Positions 20,977 to 44,180 of a DNA stretch of 64,000 nucleotides are shown piece after piece. How positions within the stretch are numbered: position 1 is the stretch's first letter; each line of letters starts with the position of its first letter. This stretch comes from Kryptolebias marmoratus (taxonomy: Eukaryota; Chordata; Actinopteri; Cyprinodontiformes; Rivulidae), in NCBI RefSeq assembly GCF_001649575.2, contig NC_051431.1:21674692-21738691 (forward strand). Direction: 5' to 3'. The notes beneath the pieces are model-generated. The model had not been told where the DNA came from and did no database searches. It worked only from the letters and a program-made list of their open reading frames with translations. The position numbers and the translations under genes are program-made.

Positions 20977-23213
20977 CTAACAGCGTAAGATTTTATCAAT
21001 TTACATTTTAAAACTCTTTTAAAACTCACCAAAAAAGAACATAACTTAAAATCATCATTCAGGTCATTCCATAGTTTCACACCAATAACTTTTCTATTTG
21101 TTCATCTGGATTCACTGTTTTGCGGATCCTCCTTCAGAGTAAATAAAGTTGTGTCTTATCGGGCGAAGAAACAGCTCGGCACGCACGGTTTTACTTACAA
21201 ATATCATGGCTCGAGCAGCTTTGCGCAGCCTCACGTACTTGAGCCTGTACTTCTCGTTCTGGCTCTTGCGCGAGCCCCTCTTCATCTTCGGCTTCGGCTC
21301 AGAGGAGCTGCTGGGACACGGGAAGGCGGGGGCAGCCGAGGCGCCGGAGCCAGAGGCGGCGTTCGGTGGCGGCGGCGGTGAGGCGAGGAAGGCCTGAGCG
21401 GTGAAGGCCTGCAGGGCCTGCTGCCGCTCCTCGTCGGTCTGCGAAAACAGACGCGCGAGTTGAAAGTATCCGACGGTGACGCAGCTGTTGCACTCAGGAT
21501 GGTGAAATGTTGACAGAAAAAAATTAAAAATAAAACAAATGAAAGTTTTCACGTGAAATGCCGCATGACAAACTGATACTAATGTGCACAAATTACTGAA
21601 AAAGATGCAACTATAAAACGTTTTGTTCAGCTTTTTAATTAAACCTGATCTGGGACAGTTTACACTTTAAGAAAGAACCACAAAAAAGATACAACTTTGC
21701 AAAATATTCATCCCCAGAGTGAAACTGTACTACTTATGTTCTGCAATGTATTACTGTTTGTATGGCAAAAATATATTATAGACTTAATGTAAAACCAACA
21801 GTGTCTTTTAGGCACAAATGTTGCGTGAATAACGAGGCCTCAGTAACAGTCAAGTTCAGTAACGTTTTGTTTCAAAGTGCCCGTTAGTATCCCAGAGAAC
21901 TCACCAGCAATGCAAAGACTCCGTTTCTGTTTTCAATCCTCTTGAAACGCCTGCTGCCTTTTTGTGTCTGAAACACAATGTGAGACTGAGGCCGAACGCA
22001 CGTGGGGCTGGCAAAAACTATGCTTTTTTTGTTTTTGTCCAAACACCTATGGGGTCAGTTTAGATAATCTCTATAATGATCCAATACAGCAGGATTTTGT
22101 GCATTTGATCCAATCACGGCCAAGAAACGTCCGTGTCTTCGTCAGATTTGCACGACGAGGCCAACAAAGCAGGATGGAACAAGCATGGAGAAATTAAAAG
22201 ACACCGAAACCAATACATGAGTGAGCCGTTTCTACTTCAAGAGCAGGGGTCACGGTCCGGCTGAGACCTGAACCCAGTCCTTACCTCGCGGTACATGACG
22301 GCCTCCAGGCTCGATTTTGCACTGTCAAAGAAAGAGGATCGAGGTAAACTGCTACATGTAGATTTGCTAAATCTGGATTACAGTATTCAACATAATTATC
22401 AAATAAGGGAGGATTGCTTTACTTTGACTGAACAAGTCCCCTGTCAATGATTCTCTGTTTGATCTCCTTGATGTGCATGGGCCGTCCAGCTTCCTCCAAG
22501 ACGATCTGGACAAATGAGGGGAGGTGCAGAAACACTTGTTACGAAAGCTGAAAGCACCGAAACAGCAGCAGCGGCTGCAGAGAGCTGTAGACTGGTGCAG
22601 ATACACTGACGTGTGACGAATATGTTGGGAATACCTGAGCCGCATCGAGCCACGTCAGGTTCGGCTTCTCTGCAATCTCACTGGGCGGTTCGCTACAGAG
22701 ACAGGAAGCAGAAGAGTTTTAGTGAAAACCTGTGATACAACCGAGACTACATTTATCTATATATCTATATATGTATGTGTGTGTGCGCGCACTCTGAAGA
22801 TTGAAATGATGGGACCTGGAAAAACATAAAAAGAAAAAGTGACCCAATTTAATTTCACCTCTCCATGTTTGTGGCTGACAATCTTGTTCTAAACCACGAT
22901 TTCCATTCTTTCTTGTGTTTAGATCTGATTATGTGCAAACCAAAAAAGTAAAACAACTATCACCATTATCTTTGGATCCATTCAGATAGTCTCAGTGGAA
23001 TTTTCTCTTCCTCTTAAATGTCTAACAGTGACACGAAAACACGGCAAACAAAAAAATAAAAATAAAAATAAAAAGGGATGCGTTTTGAGCCAACCTCTCC
23101 AGAGTCTCGGCAGTCCCGGAGAGACTCGCTATGCTGTCCAAAGCAGGAAACAGGGAGTAGCTTCCCTGGCCGTCAGGCTCCATCTCTGAGTCAAAGGTGT
23201 TGAGTGACTCCAT
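12776..23213 (-). CDS. tbrg1: Transforming growth factor beta regulator 1 with N-terminal HARE-HTH domain
   Basis: Fourteen coding exons, all in phase on the minus strand: 23095-23213, 22635-22692, 22423-22505, 22285-22321, 21905-21967, 21199-21438, 20541-20611, 20112-20353, 18673-18809, 18429-18575, 17198-17295, 16680-16790, 13721-13866 and 12776-12864. The product is about 546 residues. Residues 51-120 form a HARE-HTH winged helix (NLTWLDAAQIVLEEAGRPMH to NRNGVFALL). A Pro/Ser-rich linker precedes the basic KSQNEKYRLKYVRLRKAARA (near 180-200), then a coiled coil, FYRN (GRPVFPIVLGGLTVYSLGE) and FYRC (ECAIYPVGFCSTRVFASM to RWIRFEVCRLGDG). TBRG1 is a nuclear growth-inhibitory, p53-linked protein, and FYR domains are chromatin-associated. 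The start Met is my choice: an upstream exon ending near 23312 (donor GTGAGT) looks non-coding in this frame. Human TBRG1 is about 411 residues and, as I recall it, begins near the basic region. Confidence 0.92.
12865..13720. other. Last tbrg1 intron
   Basis: The stretch contains a short reverse copy of repeat family A (13435-13500, GCTGTGGCGGCCATCTTGAA) and an L2-like LINE 3' tail (13545-13677). No other exon is seen. Confidence 0.5.
13545..13677 (+). mobile_element. L2/CR1-like LINE 3' tail
   Basis: The sequence GGTGACCTTTAGAGTT followed by AGGCGCCTATAAATAAAATG and a short TTATTATGATG end is the typical teleost L2-type 3' tail. It lies 44 bp from the penultimate tbrg1 exon, in antisense orientation to the gene. 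Confidence 0.5.
14311..14545 (-). repeat. Possible tRNA-derived SINE fragment
   Basis: On the minus strand 14505-14545 reads GCCGAGCGGTTAAGACG and then TTGGTCT, close to the D-arm and box A of Ser/Leu tRNAs. The rest does not fold into a tRNA and no clear box B was found, so this is at best a SINE head, not a tRNA gene. It is inside tbrg1 intron 13. Confidence 0.3.
15540..15625 (-). repeat. Short fragment of a common teleost interspersed repeat
   Basis: The block GCGACCTGTCCAGGGTGTCC followed by CAGTGACCGCTGGACAAAGA matches, in reverse orientation, the longer repeat at 37985-38325 (CTGGACAGGTCGCAAGTC). It is intronic in tbrg1. Confidence 0.55.
16895..17106. mobile_element. hAT-type MITE, nearly palindromic, with 8-bp target duplication
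   Basis: A 212-bp element begins CAGGGGTCTCCAATCCTGG and ends with the reverse complement of that sequence. The arms are nearly identical for about 75 bp each around a unique centre. Flanking 8-mers TTCTTGAT (16887-16894) and TTCTAGAT (17107-17114) match at 7 of 8 positions, and the 8-bp duplication with CAGGG ends points to hAT. No protein is encoded. It is in the tbrg1 intron between exons 16680-16790 and 17198-17295, only about 90 bp from the latter. Confidence 0.85.
17400..17790 (+). repeat. Teleost-type interspersed repeat (CCAATCAGAGCCAGGAGGAG block)
   Basis: The sequence CCAATCAGAGCCAGGAGGAG and GGTCTTAGCAGTGTCAATCA, ending near TACTGCAGCTTTAA, looks like a repeat I recall as widespread in teleost genomes. 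No copy elsewhere in this window was confirmed, so the call rests on recollection. The open frames across it are not credible proteins. Confidence 0.35.
18905..19310 (+). repeat. Dispersed repeat family B, third copy
   Basis: The stretch TTTTGTGGAAATGTTCTAAA and TTAATATCTTACC matches 62172-62215 (TCTGTAGAAATGTTATGAAG, TTTAATATCTTACG). The rest has diverged. It is inside a tbrg1 intron. The plus-strand frame 18940-19329 is not recognisable as a protein. Confidence 0.4.
20934..20975. repeat. (AT)n microsatellite
   Basis: About 21 uninterrupted AT units in a tbrg1 intron. Confidence 0.95.
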
Positions 23214-23248
23214 GAACGGCAGGGAAACAGGAATAATGAGCTCCTGTC

Positions 23249-26200
23249 CTAAAAGAGAAACACCTAACACATTTATTCTCAACGAACCTTTCGGTCTCTG
23301 CAGCGCAAACACTCACCAGATTCATATAAACACACGCCTGCACCTCCTGCTTACATGTACGACTTGATGTGATGGAAAAATAAACGATAATACTTTCAAC
23401 TTTTTCAGGATAAATACCTGCAGCACTGCAGCAAATCCTTATTTCAGACGGTGTTCCTTGTTGTTAGTGTCCGAGTCGAGCGGAACCTTTGTCTTCTTCA
23501 TGTTGTTTACACACGGAGCGGCGAAATGATAACATTGACTAATTAAGCACTAATTAATTTAACTTTAGAGATTCGTGATCATTTAGGTTGTGTTAGGAAG
23601 ACAATTAGAGCCATCTGTTTCCATAAACAGAGAAACTACAAAAAGGAACCCAATATTTTGATAATCCGGGCATTGTAACCGTGAACACATTTACCGGATA
23701 TCCGGTGTAGCCTTCGTAAAATTAACAAAATCAAACTAATTAATGTATAGGGAAAATTAGAAACTAAATACAGAGTAAAATGGCTGATTTTCTAAAATCA
23801 AACTGTTGTGGTGAAAATATGAGACCTATAGACAGAAATGAAGACATTTTATTCCGGAAGTACTGTCTGAGTTTTACTGAAGTTCTCTACAATAAGCTAA
23901 AACAAGTATAGTTTAAATCGTCTTTTTCCTACTTAATGTTACTGGGAAAAAAAGCTCATATTAGAAATGCAATTATGTTTTTGATACTGGTTTAAAACCT
24001 TTGCAGAAAAATGCTTCCTATTTGCGTATGATGGGTTTCCTTTTAGAAACTCACTTTGAACTGATAGAAATTACCAGCTTATTTGCCTTACACTGAGAAA
24101 AGATCATATTTTTAACATAATGAATATGTTAAAGTATGTTTTTTATCATTTCTGATAAAATTTAAATTGTTAATGTTCACTATTTTCTGATGTATTCTTT
24201 GTATTCGGCTGCAACCTCCGACCTATACAGCCTGTTGCAGCAATTCTCCAGTACAAAATAAAAAAATAAATAAGTTGTAATATTTTGTAATCTCCATGTT
24301 TATGAAAACCGCTGTGACTCCTCAGTGGCCAGATGAGCTTTGTTGCCCTCAATCTAAAAGTTGCTCCATCCAAGCAACAGAAGAACATATTTCACAACAA
24401 AACAATTTAGGTGGGATTTAGAACAACGAGTGAATTAAATTGTTGCTAAATTTTTTCTGCACGTGACTCTTGGTGTGCTTTTGCACAAGTCAGCTCTAAC
24501 ATTTCTGTGTAATGCTGGGATGTTTTGACCTTTTGGTCAAAAATGGTGAAATGTGGCAAACATCAGAATTAAACCTGTTAAACTAGAGCCTCTCAAGTTC
24601 CACACGGGAAACAAACCAGGTTTACAGAATAATAATTAATAATTTATTTCACCTTTTTTGCCTCAGTTTGATCTTGACATTTAAAATACATTTAGAAATC
24701 AGGCCGTCAGAGTGTGGTGTAACAGGATAAGTCAAAGGTTTCCAAGCATTCTGTGAGGATTTAGATTCTTCTTATCCTCCCAGTTTATTGGCCGACAGAT
24801 GCAAACGTGCAGCAACCCGGCAAAATGGATAGCAAATTGCAGAACGAAATCCAAATGATTAAACATGTCACAAACACATAAATGATGTAAACGTCTAAAC
24901 ACACAAACGCAAAGAAGAAATGCAGTGACAGAAAAATGCTGCAAACACTAAAAACAGCAGCAAAAAAACAAAAAAAAACAAAAACATTTTAAAGGTGAAC
25001 TCAAATCAAATCTCAAAAAATTGACATTTCATGAACGTAATTTAGTCAAACACATCCACACAACATTGCAGGCACCCATTTTTTCTGACCTAAAACATAA
25101 ATAACTTGTATTTACATTTTAGTCAGTGGATAGTTAGTGTGTTTTAAAGAATATATTTTTAAGGTTCTCCAGGACTTTATTAACCTTGCACTCCACTATA
25201 AGCAGTCTAAAAGCAGCTTAACGTTGTCTGACCTCCACAGCCTAATTCACCCGTGTCAAACTCCATTCCTCGGGGCTCCTGCATGTTTTAGATGTGTTCT
25301 TGCTTTAAAACACCTGGTTTAAATGGATGACTTGTGGACAACTTGATGATTTGGTGAGGAGGTAATTAAACCATTTGAATCAGGTGTGTTGGAGCAGAAA
25401 AACCTAAAACTTCCAGGACAGCAGCCCTCGAGGCCTGGAGTTTGACACCCTTGGCCTAAGGTCCCCAGGAGAATCTGTCACCGACAGTCATCTTTAGTCC
25501 TTTTCCAATGAGTCATTTTCTCCGAGTAGATACAGTCCACATGGGTCCAAGACAAAATGAAAAGAAGGAATCAGAACGTTTTACAGCCTTTAAAGTACCG
25601 ATATTACATCTGACGTATGTGTGCGTGCCCAAGACACTGGTATATTATTCTGAGAAACTCCCCTCATCAGCATTAAGAATAAAACATTAGAACCATATTG
25701 TTCTAAGACGAACCATAACTTGATGTCAAAACCTTTATAAATAAATATGTCTTGTCTGGTGTGAAGAAACAAAACTAACTGATGTTTCTGTACTAATGAA
25801 TCTTCTTTTCTGTGACATGTTCAGCTTGAATCAGTTCTCAGCCTGACTGTTCGGATTTCTGATTGAAAATAATATCTAGTCATCTCAAGAATATTAGCTC
25901 CTTTTAGACACTTTACTCCTACTTTTCTTTTCTTATTTCCATTTTTTATGTATCTCTTTTTTTAGCTGTACTCTATTACTTTGCTGACATGGAGAGATTT
26001 TATTGTTCAGGGTATGATGCCAATAAATGTCCATTCTTCTTTTTAGTGAAAAGAAATCAATATATTAACCCATTACTTTGTGAAAATGAGTGTTGTTATC
26101 TCAAGGTAGCATCATGAAAGCATATTTCTAAGCATGTCCTCTCCCAGATCCTGTGTATTAAAAAATACACTTTGCTAAAATATTGAGAATGAGGAACAGA

Positions 26201-27026
26201 TACTTTTTTTTAATGCATTACTCTGAAAATAAATTTCCATCTCCTCTTAGGGGGTAAAGGTGAAATGATGCCACAAATAAGCAACAATTAGATATATAAA
26301 CAAACATATTTTATTGAGTTCAGGTTATTAATCTACATGATGTTGACAATGAATTTAAATTCAGTTTTACAGAAATGACTTTCCTGTTCACTGATGCAGT
26401 TTCTAAGTTTTCTTAAGGCTCTATCCTCACAGAGATATGTTTTAGAGCTCATAAAATTAAAAAAATAAAATCTTTCATTCATTCACTCTTGCATTTTTGT
26501 GTCGACAGCCGAAACACAGCCTTTTTAACCCTCCTGTGGCCTTTGAGACTACAAGGACTTCTCTACCTCTCTCTTTCTCTCTGTCTTCAGGAGGGTTAAA
26601 TGATGACGCCGTCGTCTCTAATCACCTCTGATCTGACCTACGAGTCGAGGGCGTCCTCTTCTCCTTGGGTTTTTGTTTCACACCCAGTGTGTGCACTTCA
26701 TGCTCCACGTCTTGTTTCTTGTTTGTGGTGTACAGTCATGGTGAAGTTACTGCAATAATTACTCCAACGTTTTAGGTCGTTTTCTGTGTTTCTACATGGA
26801 TGAAAAGTTAAAACTGGTATTTAAATGCGAAAACCCTTTAACAAGCTGAACTGGAAGTGCAAACAATGTCCATAATGTAAAAAATATATTTATTATGAGT
26901 TTAAATAAGTCCAAAACACACATGGGGCTGTATATAGGTCATTTCAATCATTTCATTTTAGTTTAACAGCTACGCATGCAGCTGATTTTATCTTTACATT
27001 TATATAAAGGATGTATTTTCGGTGAG
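23249..27026. other. Spacer between tbrg1 5' end and the first MMP gene
   Basis: This 3.8-kb AT-rich spacer should contain the tbrg1 promoter and 5' UTR. A minus-strand GTGAGT donor at about 23307-23312 probably ends a non-coding first exon. One hAT-type MITE lies at 25248-25453. I see no other gene; the short frames here lack family resemblance. Confidence 0.5.
25248..25453. mobile_element. hAT-type MITE, diverged member
   Basis: The outer arms (GTGTCAAACTCCATTCCTCG on the left, its diverged complement on the right) and the inner GGTGTGTTGGAGCAG block belong to the same family as 16895-17106. Flanks GCCTAATT (25240-25247) and GCCTAAGG (25454-25461) agree at 6 of 8 positions, consistent with an old 8-bp duplication. 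Confidence 0.7.
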
Positions 27027-33887
<6,861 letters not shown>

Positions 33888-33927
33888 GTTTCAAATGTTC
33901 ATTTCCTCCAGGCTTTTTTCACGGGAG

Positions 33928-33958
33928 TATATATGAAGTTCTTCAGCAGTCATGTGAC
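33928..33958 (-). promoter_or_regulatory. Core promoter of the first MMP20-like gene: TATA box and E-box
   Basis: On the minus strand a CATATATA box (33928-33935) lies about 41 bp before the start codon at 33887, so the 5' UTR would be very short. Just upstream, 33949-33958 reads GTCATGTGAC, a match to the TCATGTGA-type E-box bound by MITF/TFE-family factors. No close AP-1 site was found. Confidence 0.55.
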
Positions 33959-34397
33959 CTTGAAAGAGTGCGGTCCTGGTAGTTACAGAGGTACCTGCAG
34001 TAATTTTCTGGAGGTTTTTGTGGTTAAAACCTCCAGTGAAACAGCTATACATCCGTCTGGGATTTCTGTCTGTAAACACTGTGTTTCATAGTATGGAAAT
34101 GAATGTTTCTGAGTAAGTCAAGTGCAAACCTGCAGCTGTTTGCGAGGAAAGCCTAAATTAGTCTCTGCCTCGTCTGCACATCAGTCTGCACAGCATGCAG
34201 ACAAAAAAAAGATTTATATCACACCGACCACAGAGTGGCTGAGGCCATTTTACACCAACATACATTCAAGCAGCACATTTCATCAAGTTTGCATCGCAAT
34301 TTTTTTATCTCAATAAACCACAACCAACGAGGCCCACAGCAAATATTAACAGGCACTTTCAAGTAACTCCTTGCTGGGTGTATTTCATGAAGTGGTT

Positions 34398-39635
<5,238 letters not shown>

Positions 39636-39688
39636 GTCGCACACTTTGACGCCACATGAAGCTGGAAGGTTGGGTTAATGAGGAAGGC

Positions 39689-39713
39689 CCTTTTAAACGG
39701 TTCTTGTGACTCA
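39689..39713 (-). promoter_or_regulatory. Core promoter of the second MMP20-like gene: TATA-like box plus consensus AP-1 site
   Basis: On the minus strand GTTTAAAAGG (39689-39698) is a TATA-like box about 55 bp before the start codon at 39635. Immediately upstream, 39707-39713 is TGACTCA (TGAGTCA on the coding strand), a perfect AP-1 site. An AP-1 site just upstream of TATA is the standard layout of inducible MMP promoters. Confidence 0.65.
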
Positions 39714-41184
39714 TAACACTTTGCAAATCCTCAACAACAAAAAAAAAACAACTCACACAGTGGTGGCTATGGATTTAGGGAGGGGTTTGTGGAGAGTTAA
39801 GGACAGTAAAAGACAAAAAAAAAAGGTAATTTGAAGATTTATTTTTATCATGAGACCTATTAGAGGGCATGGGGAATTTAAATAGATCCAGTGCTCTCTG
39901 CACAATATCAACTTCTTGATCTAGTGTTTAAATTCAGCGGAAAGGTCTGACTGAAACGGAACAAAAACAAGTGATAAAACTGGTGTTGAAACCAGAGCTT
40001 GACTCAACATGTAATTCATCTGTAATTCTCCTTACTGTCCCAGGAGGCTACAGGCAAAAACATGTGGCTATTTACACCGTTAAAAAAAAAAAAAAAGAAC
40101 ACCCAGATCTCATTTGCAATCAAATATTTCCTCAGCAGAGCCTCTGCAGAGGAACCTCCCTTCAGACTGATGCAACGCAGTGACCTGAAAGGCACCGCTC
40201 GGTCCCACAGCGTTCCGCAGAGTAGCGCCGTAAAAAAGCCCAATCTCGCCCCGCTTTTAAATGCGTGCGAGACCCAGTGCGGTGGATTTACGGCCTTCGC
40301 CAAACAAAATGGCCACCAACCAGGAGGCCCGGACTGGCGAGGTGGCGCTGCGATAAATTCAGACTACAATTAGAGCTGATCGGTCACCGCCAGGCTCTGT
40401 AGGATTAAAAGCTTCCCTCGGTAGACTTTGTGATGTTGTGTCGCTGTAACTTTGTGGTCCGAGCACAGACAAGGTGATGCTGTCAACTTTAGCAGGAGAC
40501 CGCACGGTGAAGCAAATAGGCAGGCTTCTGTAAACCTCTAAAACAACCATTACCAATCTTTCTCAGTTTTCTTTAGGACCTTTAAAAGTTTTTCCTTCGT
40601 ATAAGTGACTTTTCCCTCCCATTATTCTCAGTCCAGTCCCTGTACAAAACCACTTTTTGTTGCGAAGACATTTGTTTCCTTTTGTTGTGTGAATTTCAGT
40701 TTGACAGACCAAAAAATGTAAAAGCAACAACAACAAAAACGTGATGGGTCCAACAGCTCTGAGTCTGTTCTCAAAGAGTCGGCTCTTCACAAGCGGTACT
40801 CAAATAAAAGCCAGTTTTCTTTGAAGGGGTGTGGTTGGGACTGAGCCGGTCACAAGAAAAGAGATGATTTTTTTTTTAAACTGAAACTTCTGATAAAAAG
40901 CAGAGAGCAGCAATAGCAATAATGCAAAAACAGGAGCAAAACAAGAACCAGAGCAATAAATGAGGAGCAGTGACTGAGACACAAGCATTAACATGTGAAG
41001 AGTACGCAGAGAAGCTGAGGACTGTTTAAATAGGGAGGGTGATTACTGAGTGAGGAGATAACAGGTGACAGGTGAGTGGAGCTGAAAAAACAAGGAAGAC
41101 TGATGGAAACGGTGGTGGATGACTGGGAAACTAAATTCATTTAGAATACAATGAAAATCAGGACTAACAATACACAGCATGTGG

Positions 41185-41400
41185 CAGTCAGAGAGCGCAA
41201 ACCTCCACCAAGGCCACAGTGTGAATAAAAAATAACTCAATCATGATCTGGATCAGCACCAAAATGTAATCATTTGTTTCTTGTACTATATTTGATGTTT
41301 CCCGAAAATTTCATGAAAATCTGTTCATAACGTTCTGAGTAATCTTGTACACAGACAGACAGAGGTAATGAACAAACAAACAAAAACCTCACAAACCTGA
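41185..41400 (+). repeat. Teleost dispersed repeat (CCCGAAAATTTCATGAAAAT type)
   Basis: The sequence GATCTGGATCAGCACCAAAA, TTCCCGAAAATTTCATGAAA and ATCTTGTACACAGACAGACA, followed by an AACAAACAAAC tail, resembles a repeat recalled from many fish genomes. No autonomous part is present. Confidence 0.5.
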
Positions 41401-41689
41401 CAAAGAGTTAATGACTAGATTAAAGGCCTACTATTCCTTGAAGATATGCACATCGCCCGCCACCTTTTAATTTGGCTACATGTTAGTGACAGGCGGGCGA
41501 AGTCTCATGACACTCTGAGGCTTCAGTCTGACTAAAAACAGCGACACCTTGTGGCCAATAGAAGCCACAGCAAGAGCACGACTAAATGTCAGCAATAAAA
41601 AGTTCAGAAAAGACTGTGTGGTCGTTTTAATCTGATCATTTCTGTTCATTTATACTGCTCTGCTCTGCGTTGCGCTCAAAGGACGTGCT

Positions 41690-41830
41690 GGAGACGGTGC
41701 TCAGCTACTACCACACCCAACGTCAGCCAAATATCTGTAAAACTGGCTGAGTTGTAGCCATTTGTGTATTTTCTAAGGCCACTTAGCTGTGGCGGCCATC
41801 TTGAATTGGGCTGACTCCAAAACACAATAA
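41690..41830 (-). repeat. Dispersed repeat family A, reverse copy
   Basis: The block carries CTCAGCTACTACCACACCC and GCTGTGGCGGCCATCTTGAA, the reverse complements of the family signatures at 8011-8345. Confidence 0.65.
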
Positions 41831-43559
41831 GCTGTAGATGTGCACCAAGTGGTTGCTTTTCTGAAATTTTCATTAAACTCTGCCATGTGGTTCATGAGGT
41901 ATTTCGCCAAAGGTACAAACAAATGGACTCACACACACAGAAACGGGCAAAAACATTCTCGCTCCGCCTTCGCCTTTCGGCAGCGGGCGATAATTAATCC
42001 GTCACAGGTGTTGCTTCACAGGTAACATGTTTACTGTGCTGTTAGAAATTTTGTATTTTTACCTGGCATGGTAACTTTGATCATCTTATGGTAAACAAAA
42101 ACAGCCCTGAAAGAATACATATATTTAGAGAGAGAGAAATGCTAGCTTTAACAAATCAATCCTTTAATTGCGTATTTTTGCAGATGATGTGGTGTTGTAT
42201 GTGATAAACACAGGTAGCGTAGTGAGCCCATTTATCACTTTGATTTATGGCCTTTCATTTTCATTAACTAAGTCAAAGGGGCAAAAAATGATAATAGTAA
42301 AAAAAGGTTGCCCACCTGTGCCTTAGGAGCTATGTGCTTAAACTTGCAAAACCCTTGCATGAACTGTAGTGTGTTCATACAAAAACAGAGAGAAGAAAAA
42401 CTCAACAAAAGAAGCTGCGAAAGGCCTACCAGTGTTTACAGAAAAATCATGTTTTTAAGTTAAAAGGGGGGAAAAAGTCAGTGAAACCTGAAAGACTCAT
42501 CATTAATTAGTTGATCATCCTCCTCATCTGAAACTGTATCAGAGGAAGAGGGCTACAATAAAGAGATATGCCAAGAGTCACAGAAGAACCAGCCTGAAAC
42601 TTGGTGGTAAAGGGCTGCAAAACAAGCTTGAGGCTCTGTCGTGATTTAAAGCTGGTTTTCGTTTCTCATCCACAAAGTAGCAAACAATTTTTGGCCTATC
42701 TAACTGAAATAGGTTGAAAAAGAAATCAAACCCATTGTGTTTCTTTATGCTATCTGAGACAAAAGGCCATTCATGAACAATTACAAACAAATAAAAAATA
42801 AACTAGGAGTTGGAGATACTGTTAATGATGGAAACTTTACATTCGAAGAGATGTATTTATTCACAGGTCAAAGAACAAGTGTTTGTAGACTTCCACAAGT
42901 CAGCCAGTCAATATCAATAAGAGATAAAACCACCTGACTTATAACAGCAAAACACTCAACACAACAATGTGAAATAATTAGGTTACAAAATCAAAATGAA
43001 CTAAACAGTAACAAGTCATTGCATGTTTTCCAGTCGGTATGTACACTTAAAAACCTGCTTCTAGCTCCCCTTAGTGGGGATTTCTAGTACTGCAGCATGA
43101 AGCTTTTTCTCCCTGCAGTGAAGGCTGAATTGAATGAAAACTACAGGTTTGTTCATTGCTCTGGAGGATTCAGATATCGCTTAAAATAAGCTCATTATTT
43201 TTATTAATCAAAAATATTCTGCAGTAAAACTCACATTCATTTCTTGATTAAATCAAGAGGTAAAATGGAGGGACTGAGGAGATATTTACTGCCAGACTAG
43301 ACGACAAATATCCAAAGTTTTTTCAGAGTCACTGCTGCCCTCCTGTGTTGACCTTTCATGATGCTGAGTGAGTCCGACCCATCAACAAGAAGAAAGTAGA
43401 CAGGATCAGAACCTGAAAGCTGAAGCCACAAAGGACGAGCGCTCCCTCTAGTGGCAGACAGTGGTAAATCTAGTCCTGTCCCTTCATTTAAACAAATAGG
43501 ATGTTTTCCTGACTAAAACGTAAAAAATACACTGTGCGACAGGGAAGGGGGCAGGTGGA

Positions 43560-44180
43560 GCAGTTAGGCTACAAGGAGGTCAGAGGTCACAAAGGTGCAG
43601 GACTTCAAATACTTTGGGTCGACTGTCCAGGAAAACGGAGCATGTGGTAAAGAGGTGAAGAAGAGAGTCCAGGCAGGATGAAGAAAAGTTTCAGGAGTGA
43701 TTTGTGACAAAAGGGTGGCAGCAAAGGTCAAAGGAAAGGTTTACAAGAAAGTGGTGAGAGCAGCCATGTTGTTTGGTTTGGAGACAGTGGGACGGACAAA
43801 AAGACAGGAGACAGAACAGGAAGTGGCAGAGCTGAAGATGTTGAGGTTCTCCTTGGGAGGGACGAGGATGGACAGGATTAGGAATGAGGTCATCAGAGGT
43901 CCAGCACAGGTTGAAGGACTGGGAGATAAAGTTAGAGAAGACAGACTGAGATAGTTTGGACATGTGCAGAGGAGGGACAGTAGGTATATTGGTAGAAGGA
44001 TGTTAGAGATGCAGCTGCCAGGAAAAAGACAAAGAGGAGATATATGGATGCAGTTAGAGAGGACATGGAGGTAGCTGGAGTGAGGACAGAGGACACAGAA
44101 GACGGACTTAGACAGTGGAGGATGACTCACTGTGGCGACCCCTGAAAAGGGAACAGCTGAAAGAAAAAGAAGAAGAAGAT
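43560..44180 (+). mobile_element. RTE-like non-LTR retrotransposon 3' fragment
   Basis: Readable pieces include DFKYFGSTVQENG, KEVKKRVQAG, VYKKVVRAAMLFGLETV, LGDKVREDRLR, FGHVQRRDSRYIGRRMLE. They form the C-terminal end of an RTE-like LINE polyprotein. In-frame stops interrupt it (for example TGA near 43679 and TAG near 43953), so it is dead. The 3' end, GACCCCTGAAAAGGGAACAG followed by AAGAAGAAGAAG, is typical. A related reverse copy is at 5549-5790. Confidence 0.8.

Noticed and set aside
23481..23500. ATGAAGAAGACAAAGG on the minus strand as the tbrg1 start codon
   Set aside because: The frame ends after about 20 codons and no GT donor in the required phase follows; the Met at 23213 fits better.
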